Positions 1 through 10,717 of a DNA stretch of 64,000 bases are shown here, in pieces (within the stretch, counting starts at the first letter, position 1; every line of letters starts with the position of its first letter). Origin of the DNA: Powellomyces hirtus (taxonomy: Eukaryota; Chytridiomycota; Chytridiomycetes; Spizellomycetales; Powellomycetaceae); NCBI GenBank assembly GCA_025526995.1, contig JAHLKG010000006.1, positions 496,001-560,000 of the forward strand, given 5' to 3'. The notes below the pieces were generated by a model that saw only the letters and a program-made list of their open reading frames with translations, made no database searches and had not been told where the DNA came from. The position numbers were made by a program, and so were the translations under genes.

Positions 1-138
1 CTCTCTCTCTCTAGTCACTCATTGCGCCTACGTCATCTTGTCTGTCTTCAATCCATGAGAACTAACTGACTGACAGCCAGACAGACCAGACTCACTTACT
101 CTCCACTGTACACTCGTGTTTTTCTTCTCCCACCCGCC

Positions 139-3022
139 ATGGCCACTGCAACCCCCTCACTCGTCTCCCCCCCAGTCGTCGCCCCCTCTGTCGTCGCCCC
201 CTCTGTCGTCCTCGAGGGAAAACCAACCCCGCTCGGCGCAACCTGGGACGGCCTCGGCGTCAACTTTGCCCTCTTCTCTGTCCACGCCACAAGGGTCGAG
301 CTGTGTCTCTTTTCCCCCGACGGCGCTACCGAACTCGAGCGCATCCAGCTGCCCGAATACACCGACGAAATATGGCACGGCTACCTCCCCGACGCTCGCC
401 CGGGGACTGTCTACGGCTATCGCGTTTATGGCCCCTACGAGCCCCACAATGGCCACAGGTTTAACCCAAACAAGCTCGTCATTGACCCCTATGCCAAGGC
501 GTTCGTCGGCACCCTCCTCTGGGACGATTGTCTGTTTGGTTATACGATTGGCCATCATGATAGGGATCTCACCTATGACGAACGCGATAGTGCTCCGTAT
601 ATGCCAAAGTGCCAGGTCGTCGATCCCGCTTTTACTTGGGGAAGGGAAAGGAAACCAGACATTCCCTGGGAAAAGACCGTTTTTTGTATGTATCCACGCC
701 AGTGCGAGCGGAGCGAGCACTGGGGAGCGCCGAACCCCGAGCGGAGCGAGACCGAGCGGAGCGAGACCGAGCGAAGCGAGGCGAGGCGAGGGTGATCGAG
801 CGCAGCGAGGGCTGGCCGAGCGCAGCGAGGCTTTAGTGTTTTTGTGCGAGCGAAGCGAAGCTAGGGTTGGGAAGCGTAGCTAGGGTTGGCCGAGCGCAGC
901 GAAGCTTTAGTGTTTTGTGCGAGCGGAGCGAGGCGATGCTTGAGAGTGGCGCGCAGCGGAGCCCGCGTTGGCAAGGGTTGGCTCGGCTTTAGTGTTTTGT
1001 GCGAGCGGAGCGAGCGCTGGGGTTGGCCGAGCGTCGCTCGGCTTGAGAGTGGAGCGCAGTTGGCTCGGCTAGGGTTGGGAAGCGGTTCTCATCACTCATT
1101 TCTTCTTCTTCTCCCCCTTTTCTCATCTCTCTCTGCTCTCTTGCGCACGATAGATGAAACCCATGTGAAGGGTTTTACACAGCGCCACCCTGCCGTCCCC
1201 GAGCACCTGCGTGGAACCTACGCCGGTCTGGGCCAAAAGGCGGTCATCGACTACATCAAATCCTTGGGCGTCACATCCGTCGAACTGCTGCCGGTACATT
1301 TCTTTATCGATGACAAGTATTTGCTCGACAACAACTTGGTCAACTACTGGGGATACAACTCGATAGGCTTCTTTGCCCCAGACCCGAGATATTCCGCCAG
1401 CAACCGCATCGAAGAGTTCAAAGAGATGGTACGTGAGGAGCCGATCCAACCCTTTCCCCCACCCCCACAAGGAACAACCTTTTCATGTGCCGAGTTTTTC
1501 CGTTTGTTCAATTTAGGTTGCGCGCTTCCATCAGGCCAACATTGAAGTCATCTTGGATGTTGTTTACAACCACACCCCAGAAGGAAACGAAATGGGCCCC
1601 ACTCTTTGCTTCAAGGGCATCGACAACAAGACATACTACAAAATGTACCACGAGAGCAATCGATACTATGTCAACGACACGGGCTGTGGCAACACAGTTG
1701 ACCTGTCCCACGGTCGTGTCATCCAGCTGGTGCTCGACAGTCTGCGGTACTGGGTGGAAGAAATGCACGTGGACGGTTTCAGATTCGATCTGGCCACCAT
1801 TCTCGGACGTGAAGAGTACGGCTTCAACGAGAATGGCGCGTTTCTCAACAGTGTCAGGCAGGATCCCGTCTTGTCACAGGTCAAGCTGATTGCCGAACCT
1901 TGGGACATTGGACTGGGTGGATACCAAGTCGGACATTTCGCTCCTGGCTGGGCGGAATGGAACGACCGATACCGTGACACTGTCCGCGAATACTGGAAGG
2001 GGGATTCTGGCAAGCTGCCCGAGCTCGCCTCGCGGCTGACGGGTTCCGGAGACTTTTTCTACCGCTACGGCCGAAAGCCGTGGGCGTCAGTCAACTTTAT
2101 CACGGCCCACGATGGATTCTGCCTGCATGATCTCGTGTCATACAATGAGAAACACAACTTTGACAATGGCGAAGGCAACAACGATGGTTCCAATGACAAC
2201 ATGTCGTGGAACCACGGAGTGGAGGGCCCCACGGACGACCAGGGCATCGTACAGCTACGCGAGCGCACGAAACGCAACTTGCTCTCCACCCTCCTGTTTT
2301 CCCAAGGCACGCCGCTCCTGCTGGCCGGTGATGAGTTTGGCCGCAGCCAAGGCGGCAACAACAACACGTACTGCCAAGACAATGAAATCAACTGGATCGA
2401 CTGGGAAAACATTACCGATGACGGACGGTGCTTGCTGGAATTCACGCGCCGTCTGATATGGCTGCGTCAAACATTCCCGGTGCTTCGCAGAAATCGATGG
2501 TACACTGGCGCCTACAATGATGAGCTGGGTGTCAAGGACGCCACCTGGGTCACCCCCGGCGGAGCCGAGATGAGCGAAGAGACCTGGATGGACCCCAATT
2601 CCCGCTGCATGGGCATCATCTTGGATGGACGCGCTCAAGCCACAGGAGTGAAGCGCAAAGGAATCGACGTGACCGTGTTTGTTATTTTCAACTCGCATCA
2701 CGACGTTGTGCCTTTCCAACTCCCCTCGGCCGTCGGCGGTGTGCACTGGCAACTGTTTGTGGACACGAACCAGCCTACCCTGGTGTCGGCACCGGCGTTC
2801 AAGTTTGGCCACGTGTACGACGTCACGGGCCGCTCTTTCCTCATGTTTGCCTTGAAGCAGGAAGAAAACACTGCCTCGGATGCCAACGAGGTGGTGCGGT
2901 TGGCGGAAAAGGCCGTCGAGGAGATTGCCGAGCGACCCATTGAGATTGCGGGTTTGGCGGAGGCGGAGAGTGGTGAAGGCTCCAATCTGACACGGAAAAA
3001 ATCGATTGGTCGGGCTCTTTAG
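139..3022 (+). CDS. glgX: Bacterial-type glycogen debranching enzyme (GlgX/isoamylase, GH13)
   Basis: Predicted to hydrolyse alpha-1,6 branches of glycogen or limit dextrins. Exons 139-685, 1154-1428 and 1517-3022 join in frame to about 775 residues, slightly longer than bacterial GlgX (about 650-720). An N-terminal CBM48-like module ([15 protein letters not shown]) precedes the GH13 barrel: region [12 protein letters not shown], region [10 protein letters not shown] with the nucleophile Asp, region [12 protein letters not shown] with the acid/base Glu, and region [10 protein letters not shown]. The GlgX-type stretch [19 protein letters not shown] is also present. The first 25 residues are a low-complexity Pro/Val/Ser repeat. 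Fungi normally debranch with the unrelated-architecture bifunctional Gdb1 of about 1,500 residues, so a GlgX-type gene is unusual and may be an old bacterial acquisition. It has introns, so it is not contamination. Function is a family inference. Confidence 0.93.
686..1153 (+). repeat. Intron 1 of glgX filled with degenerate GAGCGNAGCGAG repeats
   Basis: This 468-nt intron (GTATGT donor, TAG acceptor) is several times longer than its neighbours. About ten degenerate copies of CGAGCGNAGCGAG lie between 705 and 1035. A longer unit, GCTTTAGTGTTTTGTGCGAGCG, recurs near 831, 904 and 990, joined by GGTTGGC-type linkers. The core is nearly self-complementary and could fold into small hairpins. Single related copies appear near 6124 and in the last codons of the gene ending at 59064. 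The intron's 3' end (1090-1150) is ordinary pyrimidine-rich sequence. No coding function is seen. Confidence 0.8.
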
Positions 3023-3355
3023 TAGGGAACCACGCGAGGTGTAGTAGAGACATGGAGGGTACAGAGAGAGGGACACACGTTTGATTCGAGGAAACATATT
3101 TGTTTCGTACATATATTTTTTATATATAACAAAGATCCGCCAAACAACTTTTGCCCATTCCCACGTCTTGTCGTTAAACATGATGATTGAAAAGTGCCCA
3201 TGCCAACGCTAAATACACTTTGAAATACAACCACATTGCTGACTGCTACCGCCAGGATATCATGTCATGCACAGGAACAAACTGGCTCGGTGGCGCCCCT
3301 CTTCCTCTTCCTCGTCCTCTCCTCTCTGCAAAAAACGACATCCACGCCCCCTCAC

Positions 3356-3652
3356 TCATCCGTCCCGACCCTCTCTCCATCCCTGGATCTTTCCCACCAC
3401 AAATAACAGCCCCGCGACCACCACCGCAAACTTGAGGCCCCTGACCAAGAGACGCGCGGCGCTGCGCACGAAGCCAAACAGCGCCACGACGGCCATGTAC
3501 AGCGCGAGCGAGACGAGAAAGAGGGAGAGGAATGTGGACCGGTCGAGTGGTAGAGACGCGAGCGTGGATAGAGAGAGGAGGGGCGGTGGTGGTGAGGGTG
3601 GGGGGATAAGTGGTGGGCGTGCGCGGGAATCGAAATTGAAGATGTCGAACAT
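3356..3652 (-). CDS. Small membrane protein (possibly Apq12-like)
   Basis: A 98-residue single-exon ORF with an ATG start. After a proline/leucine-rich N-terminus (residues 12-32), residues about 42-60 (LFLVSLALYMAVVALFGFV) and 70-87 (GLKFAVVVAGLLFVVGKI) form two hydrophobic segments separated by a short basic loop, followed by a charged tail (GWREGRDG). The layout and length resemble fungal Apq12-type nuclear envelope/ER proteins, but no diagnostic motif is visible, so the assignment is tentative. It converges with the glgX gene. It could be spurious, because the opposite strand is also partly open. Confidence 0.4.
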   Translation of the reverse strand: MFDIFNFDSRARPPLIPPPSPPPPLLSLSTLASLPLDRSTFLSLFLVSLALYMAVVALFGFVRSAARLLVRGLKFAVVVAGLLFVVGKIQGWREGRDG

Positions 3653-4236
3653 TTGGGAGTGTGATGCTTCGTCGTCCCCGTGCGTGATGCGCGATGGGCG
3701 AATAATTGTGGGGGGGTTTTTTCCTGTGCCTGCTACTCTTTCCGCTTCTTTCCTCTGCTTTTCTCTGTGGCTTGATGTTGGGTTGTTGTTGTTGTTGTGA
3801 TGTGTGTGTGGATGTTCACTCCTCCATCTCCCCCCGTATCACTCACGGCTTTGCGTAGAAATAAATAATGTCCAAAAACGCGCAAAGTGGAGTGAGTGAC
3901 GGGACTGATGACTCGCTTCATCCTTCACCCGCATGGGCTTCCTTCCACACACATCTCACATCACATCTTTTATTCGCAGAGAGGACACGCCTCGAAACCC
4001 AGGAGAGAACAGGCACAGACTGTGCTTGCATCAGATTTAGCGTAGATTGGATTCCAGAAACCAAAGGGAGAGGTGACAAGCCCACACTCTGCGCACATTG
4101 CCAAGAGCCCCCCGCCTGTCTGTGAAATCGCTGTTCTCTGTTCGTCCCCGACCCTACTTACATTCGCCCCCTCGGTCAACGTTAACGTCAAACGTAAACC
4201 CAGCTACCCCCCTTTTTTCCCTGCGGCAGCAAGCAT

Positions 4237-5708
4237 ATGCCGCAAAATCTGTACCCGCCCTCTGTTCTCGCCACCGTCGCTGCACTCCCTCCCGGGCCCG
4301 CCCGCCCTTACCCCAAAATGGCGTCCTCCACTCAGCCCCCGCTCCGGCTTTCCACTACCCTGAACAATAACAACAACAACGCCAACAGCCATACCACCAT
4401 GACACCACCGACTGCAAGCTCTGCGGAGAGTTTGGCGATGGCGGCGGCACCTGTCGCATGGGAAGATTCGACGGGCGACGAGAAACGCTGCTGGATCTGT
4501 TTCCTCGAAGAAGGGGAAGAACCGGCTCCCCCCATCACCACCAACTACCAACAACAACAACAACAACAACAACAACAGCAACAGCAACAGTCACAACGCA
4601 CAGCAACATCACCACCCCCACCCATATGGGTCCGCCCCTGCAAATGCAAAAACTCGCTCAAGTACGCGCACGAAACCTGTCTGTTGCGCTGGATCACCGA
4701 AAAGCAAGGCCCGCTGACCCCGGATGTGCGCTGCCCGGCCTGTGGGCATACCTATGTCCTCGCGGAATCCAGAGACGTGCTCCTGTCGGCCCTGACGTTG
4801 GTGGATAAGACGGTCGCGGCGGTCGTGCCGTATGTCACCCTCGCGGGCGTCAGTCTGGCGTTTTATATTGTGTCGACCACCTATGGCGCGTATGCGGTTA
4901 TGACCATGTGTGGCGCCGACGTTGGCGAGCGGGTCTTGAGTGAGAATAATTGGGGGTGGCGGACGTGGGTGAGTGCGTGAATCTTTAAACCCCATGGATA
5001 AAACGGATTTACAACCAGGCGTTTAGTGTAATTGATCGGGTTCGCTTTTCGTTTTGTCGTCCCTTTCCATAGGTCGGTCTGCCCATGATCCCCATCTCCC
5101 TCATCTGCTCCCGCCTGACAGCCGCGGACGCGGCCCTCCCGCTGCTCCCCTTCCTCGTCCTCGGCAACGACCACATCCGCCTCTCCTTTCCCCCGTCCCC
5201 CGCCCTCACCGTCTGCATCCTCCCCTGGGCGCGGCTCGCCTACAATGCCGTGTGGGATAAACTCGCGCCCCTCGTTGACCGCTTCTTTACGCGGACGGCT
5301 AGGAAACAGGGCCTCGAGGGAGGTATGAGTGGAGGTGCGGAGCAAGTGGAGGATCCGCCGGTGGAAGATGGCGAGGAAGAGTATCCGCTGGCGAGGCGCG
5401 ATGGACAGAGACTTGTCCTGGGAAGCTTGTTTTTGCCAGGTAAAAACATATCCCCACCCCCTCTCACCTCCAACTCCCGCATCTCACCCCCTCCCCCCTC
5501 TCTCTCTCCAGCCGCTTCCCAACTCATGGGCACCCTCCTCGGCACGCTCCCGTACCTCCGCCACCGCCTGCCCGGCGACGCCTTCCACCGCAACGTCCTG
5601 GGCGGCGCCCTCCTCGTGCTCTGCAAAGACATGTCGACGGCCGTCTACCGCGCCCATCGCAAACGCCAGCGCAGAACACGACGCGTGTTGGACTATCGCG
5701 GGGATTGA
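4237..5708 (+). CDS. MARCH5/MITOL-like RING-CH E3 ubiquitin ligase
   Basis: Exons 4237-4968, 5073-5439 and 5512-5708 give about 431 residues. The RING-CH (C4HC3) finger reads CWIC, CKC, HETC, then CPAC, followed by hydrophobic spans. The RING flank (VRPCKCKNSLKYAHETCLLRW), the segment after intron 1 (VGLPMIPISLI) and the C-terminus (NVLGGALLVLCK, ending RRVLDY) match metazoan MARCH5, a four-span outer-mitochondrial-membrane ligase controlling mitochondrial dynamics. A run of 14 glutamines sits inside the finger, between the first cysteine pair and CKC. The N-terminus carries an Asn run. An ATG at 4318 with a good context (AAAATGGC) is an alternative start. The second intron (72 nt) is a multiple of three without a stop, so its retention would keep the frame. 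Family call is firm; localisation is inferred. Confidence 0.85.
4552..4590 (+). repeat. CAA/CAG trinucleotide tract (polyQ in the RING-CH finger)
   Basis: A nearly pure CAA tract with interspersed CAG codons encodes the glutamine run in the loop of the RING-CH finger. Such tracts are length-variable, so the loop may differ between strains. Confidence 0.9.
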
Positions 5709-6478
5709 TGGCCCGAATGCCCCCCCCCCCCGAAAACGTGGTTGTTGGGGCCCCTTTTTTTTGTGCTTTTTTTATGTGAACTCGCGGGCCAACACAGACG
5801 GACCCCCCACCCAACCTCCCCGCGTACAAAAACAAAAAATTTGAGTAACCTACCTACCTAACCCTTGCGAAAATACATAATCTGTAAATGGAGAAAAAAT
5901 TCGCCACCCCCTCCCTCTCTCTCTCGTTGTTGTTGTTGTTGTTGTTGTTGTACATAGGCTTTGGGGGTCCCAACAAACCCAAACAAGCCCGCGAGTTCCC
6001 CGTTTTCACATCACACAAACCGTTATTCTCATAGCACATACATACACACACACCACCGCGCTCGCTTTTGTGTGTGGGCAAAGCAAAAGCGGATGGGACA
6101 AACAAAAACAAAAACACGGGGTCAGCGAAGCGAGCGAAGACATGAAATGAAACTATGGAAAAAGAAATGTTATTTAGAGTGGGTGTGGACTGTATTATCT
6201 AGCAGGCGGGGATACGTTATTTGTTTTTTTTTTTTGTTGTTGTTATTGTTGTTGTTGTTGTAGTACAAGGAGGGCGGGGGCGGGGGATGAGAGCGTGTCT
6301 GTGTCTCAACTCCCATTTTTCAGAGAATGGTGGTGGTGGTTTTAGCCCGAATGTGTCGGGGAGGGGGTGTGTGGGCATATGCATGTGGGCAAATGCATGT
6401 CGCATGCGGGAAAGGGACGGGGAGGAAAAACAAAGGTGGGGGGGGGGGGGGGGGGGGAGGTTTTGGGTTTTACAGGTT
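5709..6478. other. Intergenic region with microsatellites and a poly(G) tract
   Basis: No convincing gene is present between two convergent genes. It contains a (GTT)n microsatellite at about 5925-5950, a T-run plus (GTT)n at 6224-6261, and an uninterrupted run of 20 G at 6438-6457, just downstream of the pentatricopeptide gene's stop codon. ORFs here are low-complexity translations of these tracts. Confidence 0.75.
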
Positions 6479-9400
6479 TTACGCCGGCTCGTCTCCGCGA
6501 GGCGGGGGAGGGGGAGCAGAGGATGCAACTGACGGTGAGGATGCTGCTGCTTCTGCTGCTGGTGCGTGTGGCGGCGGCGCACTGCTGGCCGCAGCCCCTC
6601 TCGCACGCCACCCGGGCAACATGTGCCGATCCACCGGTTTTGGCCGCCGGGCGGTTACCACGGGTCGTGAGTGGAGCGGCAACGGTTCCCTGATGCGGTC
6701 CTCGGGCAGGGCCCCATGCGGTTCAAATTCTTCCGCGGCGCCAAGCGGGGCGGCACCATCACCACCACCACCATCGTCGTCGGCCGCGGGTGTCATCACA
6801 AGCGGGACTGTGCCGTCCTCCAGCAACGCCTCCCTTGCATCCATCGTCGTTTTCGCGCCGTCGATGCTGGCCCGGACTTTGTGGAGGAGGTGCGGGTACG
6901 TGTCTTGAATGACGGTCCACAGTCTCGCTTCGTAGGCCGCGCCCAGCAGCGCTGGCGTTGTTGTGGTTGCGGCCGTGTTGTGGGTGGTGTCGTGGTCGAT
7001 CGTGTAGCGGGCCGCATGGCGGGCGAGCGAGACGGCGTTACGCAGGGTTTTGACGTCGACAGTGAACGTCGGGTGCGGATCGGGAGCGGTGAGGAGGGTG
7101 ACGACGTGCTCGAATCGGCCACTGCGCAGTTTGGCTTCGATGAGGGAGGTCCAGTTATTGGTGTCGAGCGGGTAGTTGTCTTCAAGCAGTGTAGCCCAGA
7201 GCTCGTCAACCTGCTCATTCTGCCGCGAAAAGCCGAGCGCGTCAATAATGACCGAGACCGCAGCCGGGTGGAATCCAAATTTCTCGATCGCGGCCGCGCT
7301 GGTCGGTGGCATTCGCACATCGCCTTCGCTGGGCAGGCGGTGGGTCTGGAGGTACTTGAAAACAACGAGCGCGTGGCGCCAGTTGTGCGTGTAGCCATAT
7401 CCGTTCATCATGGTCGTGAGGACCGTCGTGTTGGCGGTGAGTCTCACCTGGTCCGTCGCGTTGTGCGTGTTGCTGCGCGGGAGGTTCGAGAGGAACTCTT
7501 GGAGCTGGGGTTCCGTGAGTGATGAGATGGCCGCGGTCTCCGACGTGGCGCGGATGGGGTTGCGGCCGTCCCATTCTCCTCGCGCCATTTCGCCCGCAAC
7601 GCGTTCCATGTCGGCTACGTTTCGCTGTTTCACGTACCAATCCAGCACGCTGTTCATCAAAACGCTGTGGCCGCCTGTGGATGAGCTAACCTCCATGGCC
7701 GCGCGCCGGATGTACGGCAAGGCATAGGCAAACTTGCCAATGCTCATGGCGGCTGAGATGATGGCGCTGAATCCGTGGCCGCTCAGGCGCCCCCCGCGGT
7801 TCAGGTATTTATCCACAATGCGCTTGACGTCGGTGAACGAGCCAGTGTCGCGTGCGAGCCGGGTCACTAGGATGGAGAAGCCACCAGAGTCCACTTCATT
7901 CTTGTCCAGCTTTCTCAACGCTTGGTCGAAATACCGTTCGGCAGCGGCAAAGTCGCCAGCGTTCGCGTAGTGCTCGATGATGTGGGTATATGTGACTGTC
8001 GAACGGTTCGGCATGGAGGAAAACAGCTCCATGGCCCGCGCTGGGCTGTTTGCGCTCAGGTAGCCCCGGATCATGATGTTGTAGGTAACTACATCAGGCC
8101 TCATTTTGGACAATTTGCTCTTTTTCATCTTTTCGAAGAATGCCTCGGCCGTGGCAAGGTCCTGCTTCTGAATCAACATCGGAAGAACGGTGTGATAGGA
8201 CACTCTGTCTAGCGTGCCAGCGTCCTCCATCTTGTTCAATTGTCTGAATGCGCCGTCCACATCACCCCGGTTAACATAACCAATGAGAATCGAGTTCTCC
8301 GTATAGGAACTGATGGGAAGATCACCTGCGGCGGCCATGCTCGCCTTGACTTCCTCGGCGAGACGCAAGTCGCCTTTTCGCACCAATTCACGAATGACAA
8401 CGTTGTAGGTATAATCCGTGGGTTTGACGCCCCATTCTTCCATGCTTTGCAGAACCTGCATCGTGGCCTCGACCCGGCCTGCACTCATCATGCAATCGAT
8501 GACCATGGTGAAGAAGACAACATCGGGCTTCATGCCGCTTTCGAACAGATGTTTCACAAACTGGAAAACCTCATCATGCATCCCTAGCTTGGCGTAGTAG
8601 CGCACAATGGGCGTCAAGGTAGAGATGTTCGGGGAAACGCGTAAGTCTTCCATTCCCGCGTACACCTCTCTTGCCGTAGCAATGTCCTTGTGGTCAACGC
8701 AGAAGCCAATAATTTTGGCATGATTCAGATGTCCCAGTGGATGAGAGTCCGGGGCATACTGCGCCAACTCTGCAGCGGGCCTCCTCAGCATAGCTTCTTT
8801 GACCTGCTCGTGGTACCTGACGGCTTTCCGCCAGCCGGATACTGGATCCTGATCGTTGAGCTCAGTGATCATGGCCAGATTCACCTCGCGCGGCGGGATT
8901 CGCTGATAAGCAAGCATGCTTTCCGCGACTTGCAATGCACCATCGATATAGGGCAAGCCCTTGAGCATAAACATGGTACCGTTATCGTCCTTGTCGAACT
9001 TCCTCCAACGAAGAAGCGCTCGGAACCAGACTCTGACAAACTGCTCGTTTTCCAACAGCTTCAAACGCAGGTGTCCGGACAGCTGGGTCCACAGCTTCCA
9101 AGCATGTGGCACTTTCCCCACTTCAGCAATAGCTGTCAATTTCAATCTCATGCTATCAAGGTTGGGCTTGAATCCTCTGGCTTTTCCAGTATTCAGGATC
9201 TCCATCGCAGCGTTGAATTGCCCGTGGTATATTAGGTGATCCGCCAAGATATCGTAGGTTTCCATATCTGGGTCATAACCCTCGGCCATCATCCGTCGAA
9301 GGAATAGCACTGCATCATCTTGGCTTCTGGTTGAATGGCGCACGACGCGAGCAATCCAGTTGTACTCTTTGGTCAAGTCGATAGCGCTTGGCTTTAAGAG

Positions 9401-10717
9401 TCGCTTCCTGATGTCTTTCAAAACATGCGTCAAAACCCGCATGACTTGTTCCGTACTGCTTTCTAAAGCCTCCATTGCATCGTAAGAAGATGCGGCTCGT
9501 GATTGCCGATGCTCTCGACACCATTCTTCATACACGCCCCTCAGAACTTCTGTGGTATGGACGGGATTTTGCCACTTCAATCGGCGATGCGGATGAGCTT
9601 GACTTTTGCGAATGAAACGCCCTGCTTCCTCTCCCCCCACTGTTTTCACCAGGCCATAAATGAGCTGAATATGGATAGCAGCGTCGTGGTCGATCTTGAG
9701 CTGTTCTTTCAGATCGTCTAGAAAGATCTCAGCATCTTCGGCAGACCGGCGATCGGATGCGGTGAACGTGGCTAACAGGACTACGTCTTGGGAAACAATT
9801 TGGGCACCCGAACTGAACTTCCAACTCAGAGCTGTTATGATACGTTCTTTGGCAATCTCCTTATCGCTGGAAAGACTTAGGGTGCGCAACATGGATCTCC
9901 AATCAGAATTGGCGAAGTATGGCAGCCTCTCCCCTTTGAACAGCCGTTCCATATTGGCAAACATCACGTCTGGGTCCCGCTCGTCATTATTTTCCCCTAA
10001 TATTGAGATAGCGATCTCTGACGGTCTTGGGACCATTTTGCTACTTGCCTCCGCTGCTGCATTCGGATGAAGAATCTGCAACAGTGACGATGTCGCTTTC
10101 CCAGATTCTGGACTGTTGCCAGTCTTTTCTTTCTTCCAGTTCAGAGTATTGTCGAGTGTGGCAAGGTGTTGTCGAAGGGTTCGAGCCATGGCAGGTGATT
10201 TTGATAAATTCGGTATTTCAGCTAATCTGCTGTCATTCGTGCTTGCGATTTTTGGAATGTGCTTGTGAGCGGTTCGTAGTTTTGGTCCTGGCGCCGCTGC
10301 ATTTACCACAATGCTATCATCTTTTGACTGGGACGACTTTTCCCCGCTGTCTCCGGTGACCTGCCTCTCGCTTTCTTTTACTAGCAGCGAAGAGACCGTA
10401 TCTAGGGCTTTTTTCCTTGGGTCTGGCACTGGGCCGGCACGGCGGAGTGTCGCTATGGAGCTCTGCAGCGTTGGAGGCCTTAGTGTCTGATAAAGCTTCT
10501 GCAAAATCTCAGCACGGTCTGATCCCTCAATTGGCTTCGGACCTGTCGAGGCTTTTGTTCGAGTTGACGGTGTACAGTGCAAAGACGCAGCACAGGTTTT
10601 TACTGTCTGTGGGGTAGCCCGCAGCTGACGTGCACATGCTGCGGAACTTGCGAATAAAAGACTTTCGGCAAGAGGTCTGCGCTGCCAAAGCTTCCGGTGG
10701 CTTCTATGTTTCGTCAT
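6479..10717 (-). CDS. Giant pentatricopeptide repeat (PPR) protein, probably mitochondrial
   Basis: A single exon encodes about 1,412 residues. The reading frame is open further upstream, but the first ATG is at 10717. It starts MTKHRSHRKLWQRRPLAESL, an Arg-rich, acid-free stretch typical of a mitochondrial presequence, which supports this start. The central part carries serial PPR units, for example DVVTYNIMIRGYLSANSPAR, DVVFFTMVIDCMMSAGRVEA and PTDYTYNVVIRELVRKGDLR. The C-terminus is disordered and Ala/Pro-rich (PPPPPRGDEPA). PPR proteins bind organellar RNA to control stability, processing or translation. The particular target cannot be read here, although the size is in the range of Pet309/Cya5-type translational activators. 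Two tails may overlap in this convergent arrangement, since the stop lies 770 bases from the neighbouring gene's stop. Confidence 0.9.
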   Translation of the reverse strand: MTKHRSHRKLWQRRPLAESLLFASSAACARQLRATPQTVKTCAASLHCTPSTRTKASTGPKPIEGSDRAEILQKLYQTLRPPTLQSSIATLRRAGPVPDPRKKALDTVSSLLVKESERQVTGDSGEKSSQSKDDSIVVNAAAPGPKLRTAHKHIPKIASTNDSRLAEIPNLSKSPAMARTLRQHLATLDNTLNWKKEKTGNSPESGKATSSLLQILHPNAAAEASSKMVPRPSEIAISILGENNDERDPDVMFANMERLFKGERLPYFANSDWRSMLRTLSLSSDKEIAKERIITALSWKFSSGAQIVSQDVVLLATFTASDRRSAEDAEIFLDDLKEQLKIDHDAAIHIQLIYGLVKTVGGEEAGRFIRKSQAHPHRRLKWQNPVHTTEVLRGVYEEWCREHRQSRAASSYDAMEALESSTEQVMRVLTHVLKDIRKRLLKPSAIDLTKEYNWIARVVRHSTRSQDDAVLFLRRMMAEGYDPDMETYDILADHLIYHGQFNAAMEILNTGKARGFKPNLDSMRLKLTAIAEVGKVPHAWKLWTQLSGHLRLKLLENEQFVRVWFRALLRWRKFDKDDNGTMFMLKGLPYIDGALQVAESMLAYQRIPPREVNLAMITELNDQDPVSGWRKAVRYHEQVKEAMLRRPAAELAQYAPDSHPLGHLNHAKIIGFCVDHKDIATAREVYAGMEDLRVSPNISTLTPIVRYYAKLGMHDEVFQFVKHLFESGMKPDVVFFTMVIDCMMSAGRVEATMQVLQSMEEWGVKPTDYTYNVVIRELVRKGDLRLAEEVKASMAAAGDLPISSYTENSILIGYVNRGDVDGAFRQLNKMEDAGTLDRVSYHTVLPMLIQKQDLATAEAFFEKMKKSKLSKMRPDVVTYNIMIRGYLSANSPARAMELFSSMPNRSTVTYTHIIEHYANAGDFAAAERYFDQALRKLDKNEVDSGGFSILVTRLARDTGSFTDVKRIVDKYLNRGGRLSGHGFSAIISAAMSIGKFAYALPYIRRAAMEVSSSTGGHSVLMNSVLDWYVKQRNVADMERVAGEMARGEWDGRNPIRATSETAAISSLTEPQLQEFLSNLPRSNTHNATDQVRLTANTTVLTTMMNGYGYTHNWRHALVVFKYLQTHRLPSEGDVRMPPTSAAAIEKFGFHPAAVSVIIDALGFSRQNEQVDELWATLLEDNYPLDTNNWTSLIEAKLRSGRFEHVVTLLTAPDPHPTFTVDVKTLRNAVSLARHAARYTIDHDTTHNTAATTTTPALLGAAYEARLWTVIQDTYPHLLHKVRASIDGAKTTMDAREALLEDGTVPLVMTPAADDDGGGGDGAAPLGAAEEFEPHGALPEDRIREPLPLHSRPVVTARRPKPVDRHMLPGWRARGAAASSAPPPHAPAAEAAASSPSVASSAPPPPPRGDEPA

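Noticed and set aside
116..1545. Long open frames across 690-1100, including one ending at 1545
   Set aside because: They read through the GAGCGNAGCGAG repeat, which is open in several frames because of its composition; the GlgX family alignment and GT-AG sites show it is intron.
2255..3181. 308-codon minus-strand ORF antisense to the glgX gene
   Set aside because: It overlaps the catalytic-domain exon on the opposite strand and has no domain; it is a shadow of the coding strand.
6671..7522. 283-codon plus-strand ORF in the pentatricopeptide gene
   Set aside because: Antisense to clear PPR-family coding sequence; no motif.
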